From: Bacillota bacterium
GTDB taxonomy: Bacteria; Bacillota; Dethiobacteria; DTU022; UBA8154
Assembly (NCBI GenBank): GCA_012728375.1
Contig: JAAYFF010000061.1
Location: 1-33,645, forward strand
DNA: 33,645 bases
Reading direction: 5' to 3'
Made by a program: the position numbers and the translations under genes. This document shows, piece after piece, positions 24,625 through 31,680 of the stretch. Positions within the stretch are counted from its first letter, which is position 1. Each line of letters begins with the position of its first letter. The notes under the pieces were generated by a model. It was not told where the DNA came from. It saw only the letters and a program-made list of their open reading frames with translations, and made no database searches.

Positions 24625-24825
24625 TCAAAGAATTAATGATTCTTGGATCGCACGATTTAACTTATCATAGGAGTTCCATGCCTCTTGGGGCGTATTTACG
24701 CTAAGAGAATAAAATTCCTTCAGCATCTTTAATATCGCTGCCGAATCAAACCCGGTTTTATTTTTTAGCCAACTTTCGGAAAAGGTCTTGCTAAAATTAC
24801 AGAACAGTATTTTTCCTGCCATAAT
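24625..24825 (-). CDS. possible small protein downstream of the ADP-ribosylglycohydrolase
   Basis: A 66-residue frame starting at an ATG at 24825 inside the last codons of the glycohydrolase gene (29-nt overlap). The sequence has plausible amphipathic helices (SAAILKMLKEFYSLSV, EAWNSYDKLNRAIQESL). There is no clear ribosome-binding site, so it would depend on coupling. It abuts the end of the broken plus-strand gene. It may equally be a non-coding frame. Confidence 0.3.
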   Translation of the reverse strand: MMAGKILFCNFSKTFSESWLKNKTGFDSAAILKMLKEFYSLSVNTPQEAWNSYDKLNRAIQESLIL

Positions 24826-25909
24826 CATGATAAATGTATTTATGCGCCCAGACATCATCCCGGTAGGAGCCATATTCTGTTAATTTACAATCGTTATACA
24901 AATCATCTGCTATTTCAATGATAAAGTCTTTAAGCTCCAGATGTTCAAGATACTTTTCAGGTATGCCCCGCAAGCCAAGATAGGCTCCCATTATGTTACC
25001 GGTAACCGCACCGGTTGAGTCGCTGTCTCCGCCGTGGTTAACCGCGGCGATGACGGCTTTATCAAAGCTGCTTTCGTATTTCAAAGAACAATAGATTGCT
25101 ATTGCCAATGTTTCTTCTGCCACCCATCCTTTCCCCAGTTCCTTAATTGCCTCAAAATCGTTCATGTTTTTCGATGACAGGTCAATAGCCTTTTGCATCA
25201 GAGTTAACAGCTCACGAAGATGCCTGGCTTTCGGAAACAGTTTTTCCATCGCTTCCATAGAGTCTTGTACTGCAGCAAGCAGGGTAATATTGGAATTATG
25301 TGCCACCATGTGAATGATGTGTACCAGCGCAGCTGCCGGAATATACCCAAGTTCATGACCGTGTGTAATGGCAGCAGCCTCAGCTCCAATCATATCAATC
25401 CTTTCTTGTGTGTAGCGCTTCCCTTCAAAATATAAACCAATGGGAGCGACGCGCATAATTCCTCCGCAGCCTTTGCTCTGATTGATTGGTTTTTCTATTG
25501 TGCCGTTTGCTCCTTGCTCTATGGCTGAAAGGCAAGTATTTCCCGGCGCCCGTGAGGCGTGAAGTTCCGGAATATTGACTAACCATGAGTAACCGCCTTT
25601 TGCGATGCCTTTAAATTGGGTGCTATACCAGTCTTTATAGCATAAAGCAATGTAATATGAATATTCCCCCATAATACCTCTTGTCATTCCCCTTGTTGTT
25701 CCCAAGAGAAGGCCATTAGCTGTAAACAGAGTCATCTGCGTGTCATCAGAAATCTCAGCCACACCATTTACCAAAGAATATTCAGTGATTCCGTTTTCCC
25801 CATACTTTTGAAAAATGCTCTTGGCATCTAAAAACTCCACCGGATATCCCAGGGCATCGCCTGCAGCTCCTCCGATGAGACACCCTCTGAATTTATCAAT
25901 ATCTTTCAT
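24797..25909 (-). CDS. ADP-ribosylglycohydrolase (DraG family)
   Basis: 370 residues from the ATG at 25909, which has GGGGG nine nt upstream; ATG 25918 is in frame but too close to that site. The dinuclear-metal ligands of the family are visible: SDDT (57-60, numbered from 25918) and DSDST (298-302) in NHGGDSDSTGAVTGNIMGA. GDALG near the N-terminus also fits. Family members remove ADP-ribose from proteins (e.g. arginine in DraG) or from nucleic acids or small molecules. No ADP-ribosyltransferase or macrodomain gene is nearby, so the target is unknown. Confidence 0.9.
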   Translation of the reverse strand: MKDIDKFRGCLIGGAAGDALGYPVEFLDAKSIFQKYGENGITEYSLVNGVAEISDDTQMTLFTANGLLLGTTRGMTRGIMGEYSYYIALCYKDWYSTQFKGIAKGGYSWLVNIPELHASRAPGNTCLSAIEQGANGTIEKPINQSKGCGGIMRVAPIGLYFEGKRYTQERIDMIGAEAAAITHGHELGYIPAAALVHIIHMVAHNSNITLLAAVQDSMEAMEKLFPKARHLRELLTLMQKAIDLSSKNMNDFEAIKELGKGWVAEETLAIAIYCSLKYESSFDKAVIAAVNHGGDSDSTGAVTGNIMGAYLGLRGIPEKYLEHLELKDFIIEIADDLYNDCKLTEYGSYRDDVWAHKYIYHDYGRKNTVL

Positions 25910-26101
25910 CACAATCATCCCCCAGACAAAAAAAGCCTCTTTTTAAATTTTTAACAGCCTTAAAAAAGCATGAAAACTACTCAGATGAGTAGCTTATTGT
26001 TAGAACTTAAATGGAGCCTTTAAAAAAAATATTTATTTTTTTATTTTGCCGAACAACCAACAATGAACAGGGATTTTTTTCGTCCAAGTAAAAAAGCTTT
26101 A

Positions 26102-26139
26102 TTCTTCGCATAGCAGGATAAACCCTGCTATGCGAAGAA
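26102..26139 (-). terminator. perfect 16-bp hairpin, probable terminator of the zinc-ribbon gene
   Basis: Arms 26102-26117 and 26124-26139 are perfectly complementary with a 6-nt loop. On the minus strand the stem is followed by TAAAGCTTTTTTAC. It lies 76 nt after the zinc-ribbon gene, so it may end that transcript, although the T-run is a few bases away. A second small stem, CTACTCA/TGAGTAG (25977-25992), followed by TTTT on the minus strand, is further on. No gene is supported in 25919-26214. Confidence 0.5.
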
Positions 26140-26214
26140 CTTGCGGCTGCATGTTCGTTCTGAAGGCTATTGGCCAAAATTACCGGAGACATGCAAATTT
26201 CCGTTTATCTATCG

Positions 26215-26427
26215 CTAAATTAAAAGAACAACAATGATTATAGCTAAAACAAAGCCCATGATTATATTTATAAAAACAAAAGAAAATAATAAGTAATCAA
26301 ATTTTTTACGATTATTTTCCAGCAACGATTGGACATTTTTTTTATTGTAATTTTGTAATTTTTCTCCGCATGATAGGCAAAATCTACTATCCCCTGGTAT
26401 TTCTGCTTCGCATTTAAAGCATTTCAA
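26215..26427 (-). CDS. zinc-ribbon membrane protein, 70 residues
   Basis: Two CxxC pairs (C3/C6 and C17/C20) form a zinc-ribbon of the small zinc-ribbon-domain class. A lysine- and asparagine-rich linker and one hydrophobic helix (about residues 45-70) follow, so the ribbon should face the cytoplasm next to the membrane. The start is TTG at 26427 with a GGAGG site 7 nt upstream, which makes the call firmer than size alone would. Function unknown. Confidence 0.75.
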   Translation of the reverse strand: MKCFKCEAEIPGDSRFCLSCGEKLQNYNKKNVQSLLENNRKKFDYLLFSFVFINIIMGFVLAIIIVVLLI

Positions 26428-26630
26428 GACAATACCTCCAGTCCTAAGAGATAGTTTAGCCAGTACTCAATTATTAATTAATTTAAACTTCCTCTGCATA
26501 TTATACCAATTGTTTTTATTAACTACAATATGAATTTTCACAATTATACGACAAAGAACAATGCATAATTTACTTCTAATCGTAACCGGGATTGGCGCCA
26601 AAATTCCTTTAAGTTCGTTAATAGTCCGTT

Positions 26631-26882
26631 TCAATCTTGCTCCGGGCAATTTTTTATACATTTAATGAGGAGTTTGGCAATTATTTTTTGCTCATCACGG
26701 GAAGCAACATTCCAAAGCTGCTCAGGACTTTTGGGGTCTACGTAAGAATTTAAAAATTCTCCAAGCCTACAAGCAAAAGCAACTAGGGTTTCCTCAGAAA
26801 TTCCAATAATATTCCCTGCTTGTAAAACCGGAAAAAGAATACTTTTCCATTTTGCCCAGGAAGTTTTTCTGTCTTCCTTCAC
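26631..26882 (-). CDS. DUF3243 protein (YmfJ-like)
   Basis: 83 residues starting with GTG at 26882, with GGAG eight nt upstream. The pattern SWAKWKSIL, then GISEETLVAFACRLGEFL, then LWNVASRDEQKIIAKLL matches DUF3243, a small helical family represented by B. subtilis YmfJ. In Bacillus that gene lies in the ymf cluster with ymfF and ymfH; here it is about 9.6 kb away and adjacent to the germination operon, pointing the opposite way. Function unknown. The interval 26428-26630 is AT-rich, with no other gene that I trust. Confidence 0.75.
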   Translation of the reverse strand: MKEDRKTSWAKWKSILFPVLQAGNIIGISEETLVAFACRLGEFLNSYVDPKSPEQLWNVASRDEQKIIAKLLIKCIKNCPEQD

Positions 26883-27092
26883 TTCTCACACTCCGCTTCA
26901 CGATAGGGTGAAAAATTATCAATCGGTGCCCTTAGATTGCCCCTATGCTAACTTTTCCGAAAGATTAGCTTTGTATACGCAAAAATAAACAGGAAAGTTA
27001 CTGTCTGCATGGCATCAAAGAACAAATTTTCTTTCCAAGAAAATTTGTTGTGCGGATGGTATCCTTTTTTTATTCCTGGAAATACTGGAATT

Positions 27093-28760
27093 ATGAAACT
27101 CAAATTTGATATTCTTAACAGAATGCGTTTATTATTTCCCGGCAAGAAAAAAAAGAGACAGCCGGAACACAAAAGAATGCATACTGATAACCGTGATGTC
27201 AGCCAGCGCGAAGCAGATGTAAAAAGAACGCCTTTGGTTGCAGATCTTGAGGAAAACCTGCAGCGCATTGCAAGTATTTGCGGCAACAGTTACGACTTAA
27301 ATATTATGCGTTTCCTGGCAGGACCCCATGAGGTAAATGCAGCTCTTGTGTTCCTTGACGGCATGGTTAATAAAGATGCAATCAACAACTTAATGCGGAT
27401 CGTAAAAATAGATACCTTCAAAACAGGTATCAAGGGTGTTCACAAGGAGGAACTTTACCAAACTCTCCAAAAAAGACTGCTGACCGATGAAAACAGGGAA
27501 GCTGAAAATATGGAAGATCTTTACGAGGGAGTCTCACTGGGCGAAGCAGCCTTGCTTATTGACGGAACTGCCAGGGCTATACTCTACGAAAGCAAGGGGT
27601 GGAAAAGCCGCGCCCTTACGGAACCGGAATCCGAAAGTATCATCAGAGGCCCACGGGAAGGTTTTACGGAAAACATCAGGGACAATACTTCCCTGATCAG
27701 GCGCCGGATTCGCAGTCCAAACCTGTGGATGGAAAGCATGAGGGTGGGAAGCCTGACGAAAACGGAAGTTGTTGTTGCTTACATCAAAGGCCTTGCTGGA
27801 GAGGAAATCCTGGGAGAGCTGCGCTCCCGTCTGGAACGCATCGATATTGACGGGGTTTTGGAAAGCGGAGTTATTGAAGAATTTATCGACGATGCCCCTT
27901 ACTCCCTCTTTCCGATGATTTTTCGCACCGAAAGGCCGGATCGCGTGGCTGCCAATCTTTTAGAGGGACGGGTGGCCGTATTTACCAACGGAACGCCTTT
28001 TGTCCTGGTCTTGCCGGCTGATTTTTTCATGTTTCTCCAGGCTCCGGACGACTACAATGAAGTCTGGCCGATCGGATCGTTTATTCGCTTTCTGCGCATA
28101 ATTTCCTATATAATTTCTATCTTTCTACCGGGTATATACGTTTCCGTACTAAACTTCCATCCCGAGCTTTTGCCGACCTCCCTGCTGCTGACCATACAGC
28201 AAACAAGAGAGGGGGTCCCCTTTCCCGTTGTTGCAGAGATAATTCTTATGGAGGCAGCTTTTGAGATCCTCAGGGAGGCGGGGATACGCCTTCCCAGAGT
28301 AATCGGCCCGGCTATCAGCATTGTAGGCGCGTTGATCCTGGGCGAAGCGGCCATCCGTGCGGGAATTGTGTCTCCCGGTGTGGTCATTATCGTGGCCTTT
28401 ACCGCCATTGCTTCCTTTTCCACTCCTACTTTTAGCCAGGCAATAGCAGCCCGCATCCTGCGTTTCGGTGTTATTTTTCTAGGAGCGCTTATAGGACTTC
28501 TGGGAATTCAGTTTGCCTTCCTCGTTTTAATTATTCACCTGGTTTCTTTGCGCTCCTTCGGCTATCCTTTCATGGCCCCCCTGGGGCCGCTCATCTGGCG
28601 GGATCTAAAAGATGCCCTTTTCAGGTCTTTTTGGTGGAAACAGGTTTACCGGCCCACGCTTCTGGGCTTTCGCGAGCCTAAGCGCCAGCCGGCAGGACAG
28701 GGACCGCATACGCCTGCAGAAAAGAAACAAAGCATGCAAAACCGCGGAAAGGGGAAATAG
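27093..28760 (+). CDS. gerA: spore germination receptor subunit A
   Basis: GerA-family protein of the germinant receptor in the spore inner membrane, 555 residues from the ATG at 27093. A hydrophilic N-terminal region (with ADLEENLQRIASICGNSYDL) is followed by the conserved LLEGRVAVFTNGTPFVLVLP and about five membrane segments in the last 260 residues, then a basic tail. An in-frame ATG at 27009 would add 28 residues across a 13-bp hairpin and has no ribosome-binding site; the ATG at 27093 has only a weak GGAA. The gene heads gerA-gerB-gerC-small protein. Sigma-G control is usual for this class, but I cannot identify a convincing site. Confidence 0.92.
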   Translation: MKLKFDILNRMRLLFPGKKKKRQPEHKRMHTDNRDVSQREADVKRTPLVADLEENLQRIASICGNSYDLNIMRFLAGPHEVNAALVFLDGMVNKDAINNLMRIVKIDTFKTGIKGVHKEELYQTLQKRLLTDENREAENMEDLYEGVSLGEAALLIDGTARAILYESKGWKSRALTEPESESIIRGPREGFTENIRDNTSLIRRRIRSPNLWMESMRVGSLTKTEVVVAYIKGLAGEEILGELRSRLERIDIDGVLESGVIEEFIDDAPYSLFPMIFRTERPDRVAANLLEGRVAVFTNGTPFVLVLPADFFMFLQAPDDYNEVWPIGSFIRFLRIISYIISIFLPGIYVSVLNFHPELLPTSLLLTIQQTREGVPFPVVAEIILMEAAFEILREAGIRLPRVIGPAISIVGALILGEAAIRAGIVSPGVVIIVAFTAIASFSTPTFSQAIAARILRFGVIFLGALIGLLGIQFAFLVLIIHLVSLRSFGYPFMAPLGPLIWRDLKDALFRSFWWKQVYRPTLLGFREPKRQPAGQGPHTPAEKKQSMQNRGKGK

Positions 28761-28762
28761 CT

Positions 28763-29881
28763 CTGTTTACAGAAAAAATTGTCGGCCGGCAAATCCTTTT
28801 TATTTTTTTTATCGTACGTTCCACGATCCTGTTTTCATTGCTGCCGGGCACACCGGAAGTCTCTCAGGACGCGTGGGTGTCGGCGATTATTTCTTTTTTC
28901 TCCAGCGCAGCCCTTGTGTTTATTATTGTCAGGCTGACGCTGGCATTTCCCGGGAAAAGCCTGGTGCAGTACAGCCAGGAACTTCTGGGAGGTTTTATGG
29001 GAAAGCTGCTTTCTTCTTTTTATCTATTACTTTTCCTCTTTATGGCGGGAACGGACCTGCGCATTTACGGGGAGGTAATTAAGACCAGCTTCCTCCCGGA
29101 GACCCCTCTGGTTGTTACCATGGCTATCATGGTCTTGATTTCAGTAATGGTCGTCTTCAGCGGCCTGGAGCCCCTTGGAAGATGTGCGGATATTATTTTC
29201 CCCCTGTTTCTGCTTACGATCCTGGCCAGTCTGTTTTTCCCCCTTTTATATGCCGATTTTGGCAATCTGCAGCCTGTTTTGGCCCGCGGCTGGTCACCGG
29301 TGCTGCTCGCCTCTGTGACACCCACTACTATTACAGCCCAGTACACCAACCTGACCATGCTCGCCCCCTCAGTACAGGAACCCCGGAAATCCCTCATGAA
29401 GGCAGCTATGTGGTCACTGCTGGGCTCTTCTGCTGTCCTCCTTTTTTTTATCATAGCAGTAATTGCCGTTCTGGGTCCGAGCGAGGGCTTTCGGGCGACT
29501 TTTCCCGTCTTTAAAATGATCCGGTCCATTAGCATCAGCGCATTCCTGGAAAGAATAGAAGCCCTTACTATCTTCCCCTGGGGCATGGGGCTGTTTGTTA
29601 ATCTTTCCCTTAACCTGTACTCCGGGTCAAAAGGGTTATCCCAGGTTTTCGGCCTTACGGACAACCGCTCCCTTATTTTGCCTATGGCGGTAATCTGGGT
29701 GGCTTTCAGCTTCCAGGGATACAAAGATTCTTTTGAAGTCCTTCAGTTCTTTAACCCCCTTTTCCACTTTGCGGGGTTTTATTTCTTCCTGACCGTCCCC
29801 CTGATTGTATTGTGGACGGCTTACCTGCTGAAAAAGCCCCGGCAAAAACAGCCCCAGGATAAAACAAAGGAAAAGAGATAA
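28763..29881 (+). CDS. gerB: spore germination permease subunit B, likely CTG start
   Basis: GerB-family protein of the APC-type transporter fold with about ten membrane helices, 372 residues if started at CTG 28763. The N-terminal family sequence TEKIVGRQILFIFFIVRS is open in frame directly after the gerA stop, and no ATG, GTG or TTG occurs before TTG 28838, which would delete the first helix. AAGGGG lies at good distance before CTG 28763. It overlaps no gene but follows gerA by 2 nt. The germinant-binding pocket is expected here; the ligand is unknown. Confidence 0.88.
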   Translation: MFTEKIVGRQILFIFFIVRSTILFSLLPGTPEVSQDAWVSAIISFFSSAALVFIIVRLTLAFPGKSLVQYSQELLGGFMGKLLSSFYLLLFLFMAGTDLRIYGEVIKTSFLPETPLVVTMAIMVLISVMVVFSGLEPLGRCADIIFPLFLLTILASLFFPLLYADFGNLQPVLARGWSPVLLASVTPTTITAQYTNLTMLAPSVQEPRKSLMKAAMWSLLGSSAVLLFFIIAVIAVLGPSEGFRATFPVFKMIRSISISAFLERIEALTIFPWGMGLFVNLSLNLYSGSKGLSQVFGLTDNRSLILPMAVIWVAFSFQGYKDSFEVLQFFNPLFHFAGFYFFLTVPLIVLWTAYLLKKPRQKQPQDKTKEKR

Positions 29882-29900
29882 CACAGGAGGCAAAGATTAT

Positions 29901-31115
29901 TTGCGTGAGAAAAGGTTCACTGTTTTTTTAACATCATTTATTTTGCTTTGCTTAGCCTTTTTCCCGGCCGGATGCTGGGACCGCAGGGAGCCGGACCTGC
30001 TGGGGATCGTCACTATCGCTGCCTTTGACATTGATGAACAGTCCGGCCTTTTCAGGGTATATGCCCAGGTGAACAATCCTGTAGGAGGCGGGCAGCAGCA
30101 AAGCAGCGGGGGTGACGGCAGTCAGGGAAGTTCCTCCGCCTGGGTTGTAGAAACCACGGGGCACACTATTTACGAAGCTGTTATAAATATCGAGCTGATT
30201 TCCTCAAGGCGCCTCTTCTGGTCTCATGTTAAAGCAGTTCTTTTTTCGGAAAAACTTGCCCGGGAAGGGATCAGGCCGATACTTGATTTCCTCGACAGAG
30301 AGCGCCAGGTCCGCTTGATTGCCCAGCCCTTCGTTGTGCAAGGGGATTTACGCCGGCTGCTGGAAGCGAATTTTCCTATGGAAGTGGAGGGCGGAGAAGC
30401 AATGAGCAAGCAGTCCTTCAGTATCATGCAGGAATCATCCTTTTTATCCGAAGTGGAATCGCTGCTCATACTTTTCCGCAACATCTCCATTCCCGGGATA
30501 GAAATAAATATGCCCAGGTTGACTGTCCTGGCAAATGAAGGAGAAAACGAAGAAAAACCGTCCGGGAAGCCCAACCCTGTAAAAATTTCCGGTATCGGTA
30601 TTTTCCGCGGGGATAAGCTTGTTGGTTTTTTCGATGAAAAAGAAACGGCAGGATATAACTGGCTGACGGGAAATATACAACGTCACAACCTGATCTTGCA
30701 ATGTCCGGGCAGTGAAGATGACTATATGACAGTACAAGTATTTGATTCTTCGGTAAAGCTTACACCTGAGATCAAAGATGATGAAGTGCGCTTTAAAGCC
30801 TCCGTTAGCGCGGAAGGCCGCCTTCAGGACTTTACCTGCCCGCAATTTCCTTTAGAGCGGGAATTTATTGATTCGCTCAACAGGCGCATGGCCACGGCCA
30901 TCCGCAATGAAATAACGAGCAGCCTGGAAAAAGCCAGAGAACTGGAATCCGACATCTTCGGCCTGGGGAATATCATTTACCGGACCAGGAATGAAGATTG
31001 GAAGCGTCTGGGGGACAATTGGCGGGAAATTTTTCCCGGCATTATGGTGGATATTGAGGTCGAAGCTAAAATTTTGCGTCACGGATTGATTTTAGAGCCG
31101 CTACAAATCCAATAA
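29901..31115 (+). CDS. gerC: spore germination lipoprotein, Ger(x)C family
   Basis: 404-residue lipoprotein subunit of the germinant receptor. The signal peptide ends in the lipobox FPAGC with C25 as the lipidation site, followed by WDRREPDLLGIVTIAAFDID, the typical start of this family. The rest is an extracytoplasmic soluble domain. The start is TTG at 29901, with GGAGG about 10 nt upstream. It follows gerB by 19 nt. It should sit on the outer face of the spore inner membrane, next to GerA and GerB. Confidence 0.93.
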   Translation: MREKRFTVFLTSFILLCLAFFPAGCWDRREPDLLGIVTIAAFDIDEQSGLFRVYAQVNNPVGGGQQQSSGGDGSQGSSSAWVVETTGHTIYEAVINIELISSRRLFWSHVKAVLFSEKLAREGIRPILDFLDRERQVRLIAQPFVVQGDLRRLLEANFPMEVEGGEAMSKQSFSIMQESSFLSEVESLLILFRNISIPGIEINMPRLTVLANEGENEEKPSGKPNPVKISGIGIFRGDKLVGFFDEKETAGYNWLTGNIQRHNLILQCPGSEDDYMTVQVFDSSVKLTPEIKDDEVRFKASVSAEGRLQDFTCPQFPLEREFIDSLNRRMATAIRNEITSSLEKARELESDIFGLGNIIYRTRNEDWKRLGDNWREIFPGIMVDIEVEAKILRHGLILEPLQIQ

Positions 31116-31144
31116 TCCAAAGGTATCTCTTGGAGTGATAAAAA

Positions 31145-31369
31145 TTGTTGTGGGTAGTACTGATCATGATCTCCATCGCAATTTACCAGGTCCCCGATCT
31201 GTTGCGACAAAAAAAGTGGCGGGAACTGGCGGCTTTCGCACTGCTCTGGCTTACTGCGGGAATTTATGCCTTTTTGGCGGTGATAAGATACCCGCTACCG
31301 TCAGTAATTGAAGCGCTAGTCTTTGTAAATAAAATCTTATCACTCCCCTTTTTAAAAACCGGGTCCTGA
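31145..31369 (+). CDS. small two-helix membrane protein of the ger operon (D-subunit-like)
   Basis: 74 residues with two hydrophobic helices (about 2-16 and 28-46) joined by a basic loop (LLRQKKWREL). It is 29 nt downstream of gerC in the same direction. Small two-helix proteins in ger operons are known as D subunits that modulate receptor activity, and size, position and topology fit. The start is TTG at 31145 with GGAG ten nt upstream, or the next TTG. No clear terminator follows. Confidence 0.7.
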   Translation: MLWVVLIMISIAIYQVPDLLRQKKWRELAAFALLWLTAGIYAFLAVIRYPLPSVIEALVFVNKILSLPFLKTGS

Positions 31370-31396
31370 GAAAACACGGCTAAAAAGTTTTTGCCT

Positions 31397-31543
31397 TTAC
31401 CCTGCAAGGCAACCAAGGCGTTCCGGATGGGTAAAAACCTTCAGGCTGTTGCCTCGAGCTTCGCCGACCAGTGAAATACCCATCTCCCGGGCAAGCAAAA
31501 CGGCACTTTCCGTGGGCGAATGGTGTTTCTTGAACTGTCGCAT
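31397..31543 (-). pseudogene. fdhD: truncated fdhD C-terminus with its own ribosome-binding site
   Basis: A 48-codon frame whose product (SPTESAVLLAREMGISLVGE, then ARGNSLKVFTHPERL) matches the extreme C-terminus of FdhD, the sulfurtransferase that supplies sulfur to the molybdenum/tungsten cofactor of formate dehydrogenase. Full-length FdhD has about 260 residues, so most of the protein, including the CxxC active-site loop, is missing. The ATG at 31543 has AGGAGG 11 nt upstream. It is either a decaying fragment or a re-used small protein. The remaining sequence between it and the ger operon (31370-31396) is short and empty. Confidence 0.6.
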
Positions 31544-31566
31544 ATTTTTATACGCCTCCTATTTTA

Positions 31567-31624
31567 TTTTTACCCGAGTTTGGCGAAACCTCCTCGCTTA
31601 AAGGTCACCAAACCCGGGTAAAAA
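31567..31624 (-). ncRNA. structured 5' leader of the fdhD fragment
   Basis: Arms 31567-31583 and 31608-31624 form a 17-bp stem. The single non-Watson-Crick pair is a G-U in minus-strand RNA and an A-C mismatch in plus-strand RNA, so the minus strand is the better folded one. The 24-nt loop contains a further ACCT/AGGT pairing and an AGGAGG. It ends 17 nt before the start of AGGAGG of the fdhD fragment. It has no T-run and so does not look like a terminator. TTGACA at 31658-31653 may be a -35 box, but no good -10 follows. Confidence 0.45.
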
Positions 31625-31680
31625 CATCATTACTCGAAACGATAAAAACATTTGTCAAACCATTAATAAGCCAAAAGTTT

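Noticed and set aside
26007-26192. 61-codon minus-strand frame spanning the 16-bp hairpin
   Set aside because: It runs through a perfect palindrome and has no start signal; better explained as intergenic terminator DNA.
26467-26661. Small minus-strand frame overlapping the end of the DUF3243 gene
   Set aside because: Basic, low-complexity product, no ribosome-binding site, overlap with a better-supported gene.
20913-26950. Integrated element bounded by att repeats of the tRNA-Arg(CCU) 3' end
   Set aside because: I looked for a repeat of the T-arm/acceptor end downstream and for an integrase; neither is visible in the window.
29065-29724. Minus-strand frame of 219 codons opposite gerB
   Set aside because: It is a mirror of a transmembrane gene; arginine/threonine-rich composition typical of antisense shadows.
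31567-31624. Intrinsic terminator between the CoA ligase and the fdhD fragment
   Set aside because: The stem is followed by AAAAATAAAAT on the minus strand and not by a T-run, so it does not look like a terminator for leftward transcription.
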